Under the pieces are notes generated by a model. It worked only from the letters and a program-made list of their open reading frames with translations, ran no database searches and was not told the DNA's origin. From positions 1 to 27,599 of the forward strand of contig CAZJWR010000049.1 of NCBI GenBank assembly GCA_964549765.1: a stretch of 27,599 bases of DNA, in the 5' to 3' direction. Both the position numbers and the translations under genes were made by a program. The DNA is from CAZJWR01 sp964549765. Its GTDB lineage: Bacteria > Zixibacteria > MSB-5A5 > GN15 > JAAZOE01. Shown here in pieces: positions 23,573 to 27,599 of this stretch. Position 1 is the first letter of the stretch. The number at the start of each line of letters is the position of its first letter.

Positions 23573-24832
23573 ATGCGCCATGTGTCGTTGTACATAGTCT
23601 TGTTGTGCCTGCTATCGGCGGCGGCCCCGGCCCAGGAAGAAAGCCGCCAGGCTTTCGTCAAAATTATTCATTCCTCAAGCGAAACCATCGCCATCGATTC
23701 CACCGGCAACGAATGGATCTATGATCGGGACCAGGGAAGATTCGTTCCCATTGATGAGTATTCGTCGGCTTCCGGCGAAACTCCGGGCACGCCCGACGAG
23801 GAATCCGGCTCTTCGGAAATCGTCCTGCCTCCCGAAATCCGCTGCACCGACGTCCACGAAGGTGACATTGTCGAATTGTTTCGGGACGTGACGGTTGGGT
23901 TTGATCAGCGGGTCGAAGGGATGGTGCTCAGCGGACGGGATGTCATCGTCAAGGGGCTGGTTATCGGCGACGTGGTCAGTTTTCGCACTGTGACGGTGGA
24001 AAGCAGCGGTGAGATTCGCGGCGACGTGGTGGCCTCGCAGATCAACCGTGAGCGGGGTGGCAGGATTCTCGGCGAACAGCGCCAGATGCCGATGCCCGGC
24101 GGCGTTGGCGTCACCATGCCCCGGATCTCGCCCGTCCTCCCCGATATTTCCGGTATTTTCCTAATTATTTTTCAAATTTTCGTTGTCGTCATAGTGCTGG
24201 CTCTCGGTTCCGGCCCGGTAGGGCGGATTATCAATAAGATCGAACACGGGGTCGTCAAATCGTTTTTTTGGGGTCTGTTGGCCTGGTTCGCCGTCCTGCC
24301 GATTTTCGCGTTGCTGATTATCACCATCGTGGGTATCCCGGTGGCCATTCTGGTCTATCCGTTTGCGCTGCTGCTGGCGGTAATCCTGGCTTTCGTATCA
24401 TCAGCGGTTTATATCGGGAGGCGGCTCAGCCCGCTGATCGGGTGGGAGGATCGTTCCGGTTATCTCAAGGCTATCCTGGGCGTTGTCGCGGTCGGCGCGG
24501 TATTGATTTTCTCCAACCTGGCTGATGCCGTCGGCATCGAACCTCTGAGGGGCATGCTGGCCGCGATATTCGTCATAATTTGCGTCGTCGCTCTGACGGT
24601 TGGTCTCGGCGGCGTGGTAACAGCGAGGTTCGGCATGCGCCCCAAGCCGGCGCATCCCGGACCGCAGTACCCGCAGGCGCCGACGGTCAGCCCGCCGCCA
24701 CCGCCGCGCATGGACACCCGGCCTCAGCCGCCCGCACCGCCGCCGCCACCGCCGACTCCACCGGAACCGCCTTCCAGGCCCGGATCATCCGATGCAACCA
24801 ATCGCGATGATGATCCGTCTAATAATCTATAA
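23573..24832 (+). CDS. bactofilin-like domain fused to a polytopic membrane domain with proline-rich tail
   Basis: 419 residues in four parts. A signal peptide (1-20). A variable linker to about 95. A right-handed beta-helix segment (about 98-165: GDIVELFRDVTVGFDQRVEGMV, then VIVKGLVIGDVV, VTVESSGEIRGDVVAS) with the repeating hydrophobic-Gly pattern of polymer-forming (bactofilin/DUF583) proteins. About five membrane helices between 193 and 350. Finally about 60 residues rich in proline, with runs of five to seven Pro, that should need EF-P for translation. The beta helix would lie outside the membrane, unlike cytosolic bactofilins. It belongs to the sigma-factor operon. Confidence 0.75.
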   Translation: MRHVSLYIVLLCLLSAAAPAQEESRQAFVKIIHSSSETIAIDSTGNEWIYDRDQGRFVPIDEYSSASGETPGTPDEESGSSEIVLPPEIRCTDVHEGDIVELFRDVTVGFDQRVEGMVLSGRDVIVKGLVIGDVVSFRTVTVESSGEIRGDVVASQINRERGGRILGEQRQMPMPGGVGVTMPRISPVLPDISGIFLIIFQIFVVVIVLALGSGPVGRIINKIEHGVVKSFFWGLLAWFAVLPIFALLIITIVGIPVAILVYPFALLLAVILAFVSSAVYIGRRLSPLIGWEDRSGYLKAILGVVAVGAVLIFSNLADAVGIEPLRGMLAAIFVIICVVALTVGLGGVVTARFGMRPKPAHPGPQYPQAPTVSPPPPPRMDTRPQPPAPPPPPPTPPEPPSRPGSSDATNRDDDPSNNL

Positions 24833-24860
24833 AACCAAATAACTCCGCTACGAGGGATAT

Positions 24861-25724
24861 ATGAACGACCGACCGTCTATCATTATGCTTTCATGCCTGG
24901 CCGTGATTCTGTGTTCGGCCCTTCAGGCTCGCGATCGTCAGACCCTGGAAAAAAACGCCCCGGCCGACGCCGAGGTAAAGAAGATCCATCTTGAAGCCGA
25001 CCTGGGAGCGGTTGAACTGGTTCTGGGCGCCCATGACGGCGGCGATCTATACACAGCTGAGGTCCGGTATGACGCCGATAAAGTGAGAGCCGAAATTAAT
25101 TATGAAAAATCGGGATCATCGGCGGATCTATACCTTTTCTCGGAGAAGACCAGGAAAAACCTCGATCTGGATACCGATGATTGTCGCTGGCGAGTGTCGC
25201 TCTCCCGTGGCTATGTCTGGGATATTGAGCTGGATGCGGGAGTGGCTGATGGGAAAATAGACCTTTCCGGCCTGCCGATCGAATCGATGGGGATCGATCA
25301 GGGAGTATCGGACTGCAAAATTATCTTCTCCGAACCCAATCCGACCGAAATGCGCCGCCTGTCGATTAACGGCGGCGTCGGGGAACTCGAGATCATCGGG
25401 CTGGGGTACGCCAATGTCCGGGATGTGGAATTTGATGGCGGCACCGGCGAAGTCGTGCTCAATTATGACGGATTTCAGCGCGGGACGCAGACGGCCAGTA
25501 TCGATATGGGGGTCGGATCGGTGACCATTGAAATTCCCAAGGGATTACCGGTGCGGGTCGAAAGCGATGACAACTGGCTGAATTCGATCTCGGTGCCGAA
25601 GGCGTTTTTCGACGAGGTCGACGACGGTGTTTATGAGACGGAAGGGTACGAGGACGCCGGGTATGGGCTGGATATCACGTTGGACGTGGGGATCGGATCG
25701 GCCAAGATCAAGATAAGCGAGTGA
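24861..25724 (+). CDS. exported toast-rack / LiaF-like beta protein
   Basis: A 287-residue protein with a signal peptide (about 1-23, ending LQA). The body is repetitive beta structure: HLEADLGAVELVLGAHDG, ELDAGVADGKIDLSGL, GIDQGVSDCKIIF, INGGVGELEIIGL, DMGVGSVTIEIPKGLPVRVES, then LDVGIGSAKIKIS. The repeated G[AV][GA]xGxxxI turns and the IPKGLPVRVES segment resemble the toast-rack N-terminal and LiaF C-terminal domains found in cell-wall stress response proteins. GAGGGATAT precedes ATG 24861. It is the last gene before a new promoter. Function as a stress sensor or regulator is inference from the family. Confidence 0.75.
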   Translation: MNDRPSIIMLSCLAVILCSALQARDRQTLEKNAPADAEVKKIHLEADLGAVELVLGAHDGGDLYTAEVRYDADKVRAEINYEKSGSSADLYLFSEKTRKNLDLDTDDCRWRVSLSRGYVWDIELDAGVADGKIDLSGLPIESMGIDQGVSDCKIIFSEPNPTEMRRLSINGGVGELEIIGLGYANVRDVEFDGGTGEVVLNYDGFQRGTQTASIDMGVGSVTIEIPKGLPVRVESDDNWLNSISVPKAFFDEVDDGVYETEGYEDAGYGLDITLDVGIGSAKIKISE

Positions 25725-25781
25725 GCTTTGCGCATCGCACCCGGGTCGGCCCGTCGGGGGCGTGTTTGAGGCAGAAAAGCC

Positions 25782-25812
25782 TTGACTTTGACCCGAAAAA
25801 GTCGGTTATATT
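25782..25812 (+). promoter_or_regulatory. candidate promoter for the partner-switching cassette
   Basis: TTGACT (25782-25787) and TATATT (25807-25812) are separated by 19 bases, or 18 bases if TTATAT is the -10. The element sits about 100 bases upstream of the STAS gene in a gap of 187 bases with no credible gene. Confidence 0.5.
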
Positions 25813-25911
25813 ATCGTCCGGCTTAATGGATAAGCGCGGCTGGTGTCGGGGGTGCGACGGTGCGCCTCCCCGGTTAAGATTGGATCCGACCAACGATAAG
25901 GGAGAATATAG

Positions 25912-26247
25912 ATGAAGTTAAACCATCGTGAAGAAAACGGCGTCATGATAGTCGAGCCGAAAGGCAAGATTATGGGCGGTCCGGAGTCGACGGCGCTGCA
26001 CGACCTTTTGCATGATCTTATCGATCAGGGCAAAAAGAACGTTGTCATCGATCTCGGCAAGGTCGACTGGATGAACTCGACCGGCCTGGGTCTTCTGATA
26101 TCGGGCCTGACGACGCTGCGGAAATCGGGCGGTGAGTTGAAACTGGCCAATGTAACCGACAAAATTCAATCGCTTCTGACCATTACCAAGCTCGTGACGA
26201 TTTTCAAATCGTACGATTCGGTCGACGAGGCGGTCACATCCTTTTAG
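25912..26247 (+). CDS. STAS-domain anti-sigma-factor antagonist (SpoIIAA/RsbV-like)
   Basis: A 111-residue single STAS domain. The phosphorylation motif WMNSTGLGLL holds Ser56 where the cognate kinase acts, and the strands (MIVEPKGKIMG, VVIDLGKVDW, ELKLANV) follow the family. The dephosphorylated form binds an RsbW-type protein and frees its partner. AAGGGAGAATATAG before the ATG is a strong ribosome site. The gene is followed by a terminator and then by its likely kinase. Confidence 0.93.
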   Translation: MKLNHREENGVMIVEPKGKIMGGPESTALHDLLHDLIDQGKKNVVIDLGKVDWMNSTGLGLLISGLTTLRKSGGELKLANVTDKIQSLLTITKLVTIFKSYDSVDEAVTSF

Positions 26248-26272
26248 GAAACCGCTAACCAGGCAAAGATTT

Positions 26273-26303
26273 GGCAGGTTGCGGCGCGGCCTGCCTTTTT
26301 TTT
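26273..26303 (+). terminator. intrinsic terminator between the STAS and kinase genes
   Basis: GGCAGG (26273-26278) pairs with CCTGCC (26290-26295) around an 11-base loop, followed by T8 (26296-26303). It lies 25 bases after the STAS stop and 10 bases before the next ATG, inside an otherwise co-directional cassette. Confidence 0.75.
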
Positions 26304-26313
26304 GAACGGCGCT

Positions 26314-26736
26314 ATGAAAAAACCGAGACTACTGCCTGACGGCATCGTGATCCCTTCGTCCACGGATTATCTGGGGGACGTCGACCAATTCCTGGAAGCA
26401 CAATTATCATCAGCCGGTGTCGACCGGTCGGTTATGACCGACCTGGCCATATCGGTTTCGGAACTGGTCAATAACGCCATTATCCACGGCAACGGTTTTG
26501 ATAATTCGAAAGAGGTCGACGTGCGTTTCGAGGTCACCGGCGCGGAAATCAGAATCGTCGTCTGCGATCAGGGGTCAGGATTCCACTTGGAGGAAGTCGA
26601 CAATCCGATCGAGGACCGCAACCTGCTCCGCGAAGTGGGCCGGGGTATTTTCATCGTTCGGAATTTCGTCGATGAAGTGAAAGTATCCGTGTCGCCGTCG
26701 GGCGGCACGTGTGTCGAAATTGTAAAAAAGCGATAG
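26314..26736 (+). CDS. RsbW-like anti-sigma serine kinase (HATPase_c_2)
   Basis: A 140-residue GHKL ATPase domain. The N box reads SELVNNAIIHGNG (Glu50, Asn53, Asn54), the G1 box CDQGSGF (Asp85, Gly87, Gly89) and the G2 box GRGIFIVRNFVDEV. This is the minimal kinase that phosphorylates STAS antagonists and sequesters a sigma factor or another target. ATG 26314 is chosen; a TTG at 26302 sits inside the terminator T-run and is unlikely. No classical sigma-B gene is adjacent, so its target is unknown. The polytopic protein that follows probably supplies the input. Confidence 0.92.
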   Translation: MKKPRLLPDGIVIPSSTDYLGDVDQFLEAQLSSAGVDRSVMTDLAISVSELVNNAIIHGNGFDNSKEVDVRFEVTGAEIRIVVCDQGSGFHLEEVDNPIEDRNLLREVGRGIFIVRNFVDEVKVSVSPSGGTCVEIVKKR

Positions 26737-26755
26737 GATCAATGCTGCGCGAAAT

Positions 26756-27599
26756 ATGAGTACGCCACAACTCATATTTGCCGTCATCTATTTCGGCATT
26801 GGCATGGGATTGATTTTTCTGGCGGTCTTGATTGTCCGCGACTCTTTCCGCGTCAGGCTGAACCGGGTGACCTCGGCCATGCTCTTTTTGGCCGGGCTGG
26901 GGCCGATCTTTGCCGCCCTGGGGACGGTCATATCCCCGTATCGGGCGGCGGCGCCCCTCAAGGAATCCTTCCTCTATAATATGTTCTATGTATGGGAGTT
27001 GTTTTTTCCCATGCTTTTGTATTTCTCGTGGATTTTCCCTTATGACCGTTTGTCCGGCCGCCGACTGCGCTGGCGCTGGCTGATATTCGTGCCGCACGTC
27101 TTCCATGTTATTCTACTGATCTTTTTCTCCGACACCGACCGCATCTTGGATTGGTTGACGATCGAGCCGGGCAAGGGTGGGCTGCTCAACGCCATCCTGG
27201 AGCCGCTGGCGTCGCTTTTGACGTGGCTGATGATTCCCATCGGGCTGATCCTGTCGTCTCACAAAAATTTCTTTTCGCTGATTAATCTATTCTACGTTAT
27301 CCTGGCGGTGACATTCCTGTTCCGCGGCATCAAGCATGTCGAGGCGACGCGGCTACGGAAACAGGTGAAAGTTATCATCCTGGGCATTCATATATCGCTG
27401 GGTTTGTATATCTTCACCTTCATCCTGCCCAACCTGTTCGCGCTGGAACTATCGAATACGATCCGGAATCTTCTGACTGCCGGCGCGCTGGTGGTCGGGG
27501 CAGGGTCGATTGCCTGGGCCATCATCCGTCATCAATTTCTCGACGTGCGCCTGATTGTCCGGCAGTCGCTGGTTTACACGGTTACGTCGGCGCTCCTGG
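26756..27599 (+). CDS. N-terminal sensor part of a polytopic signalling protein (cut by window end)
   Basis: Translating from ATG 26756 gives 281 residues open to the last base. Starting MSTPQLIFAVIYFG, it contains seven to eight hydrophobic segments and then IIRHQFLDVRLIVRQSLVYT. That last stretch resembles the juncture after the membrane domain in 7TM-type sensor kinases and in SpoIIE/PP2C phosphatases, where it is followed by a GAF or catalytic domain. Next to STAS and RsbW-like genes, a PP2C phosphatase that dephosphorylates the antagonist is the more likely C-terminus; a histidine kinase is the alternative. A short ATG frame at 26742 ends after five codons and may be noise. Confidence 0.7.
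   Translation, partial: MSTPQLIFAVIYFGIGMGLIFLAVLIVRDSFRVRLNRVTSAMLFLAGLGPIFAALGTVISPYRAAAPLKESFLYNMFYVWELFFPMLLYFSWIFPYDRLSGRRLRWRWLIFVPHVFHVILLIFFSDTDRILDWLTIEPGKGGLLNAILEPLASLLTWLMIPIGLILSSHKNFFSLINLFYVILAVTFLFRGIKHVEATRLRKQVKVIILGIHISLGLYIFTFILPNLFALELSNTIRNLLTAGALVVGAGSIAWAIIRHQFLDVRLIVRQSLVYTVTSALL

Overview
The window looks like chromosomal DNA of an uncultured, diderm (Gram-negative type), moderately GC-rich bacterium. Supporting signs are an omptin-like outer-membrane barrel, a second barrel-like protein ending in Phe, lipoprotein signals, periplasmic BON and DUF4097 proteins, and non-ATG starts. Gene content (tilS-hpt-ftsH, folE-folP-cdaA, obgE-dprA, HPr/EI without nearby EII genes, a partner-switching module) would fit an FCB-group or Zixibacteria-like lineage. 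That placement is inference from memory; no rRNA gene is present to prove it. No CRISPR array, tRNA, rRNA, IS element or prophage was recognised.

Layout. 1-2.0 kb: a large polytopic membrane protein on the minus strand, split by a frameshift. 2.3-4.3 kb: minus-strand cystathionine beta-synthase/cysteine-synthase-like enzyme and a SAM methyltransferase. 4.2-4.9 kb: a gene-free spacer with a plus-oriented terminator and a promoter. 4.9-11.0 kb: a compact plus-strand housekeeping operon, tilS-hpt-ftsH-folE-folP-cdaA (tRNA-Ile lysidine modification, purine salvage, membrane proteolysis, folate synthesis, c-di-AMP synthesis). 11.1-13.2 kb: a minus-strand omptin-family protease divergent from a triple-BON secreted protein. 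13.5-14.0 kb: a frameshifted lipoprotein on the minus strand. 14.2-14.4 kb: a dense series of hairpins with no coding potential, the best candidate here for something undescribed. 14.7-15.0 kb: a small lipoprotein with a carboxypeptidase-regulatory-like fold.

15.2-20.5 kb: a plus-strand group obgE-dprA-ptsH-ptsI-pgi/pmi with overlapping or closely spaced genes, linking a ribosome-associated GTPase, DNA uptake/recombination, the general PTS phosphorelay proteins and a sugar-phosphate isomerase. 20.6-21.3 kb: a secreted barrel-like protein closed by a strong terminator. 21.4-25.7 kb: a CMD/AhpD-like protein, then an ECF sigma factor followed by three exported proteins (DUF4097 repeat protein, bactofilin-like membrane protein with a proline-rich tail, toast-rack/LiaF-like protein). 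The latter four look like a self-contained envelope-stress operon.

25.8-27.6 kb: a promoter, then a STAS anti-sigma-factor antagonist, an internal terminator, an RsbW-like kinase and a polytopic sensor protein cut by the window end. Together they form a partner-switching regulatory cassette.
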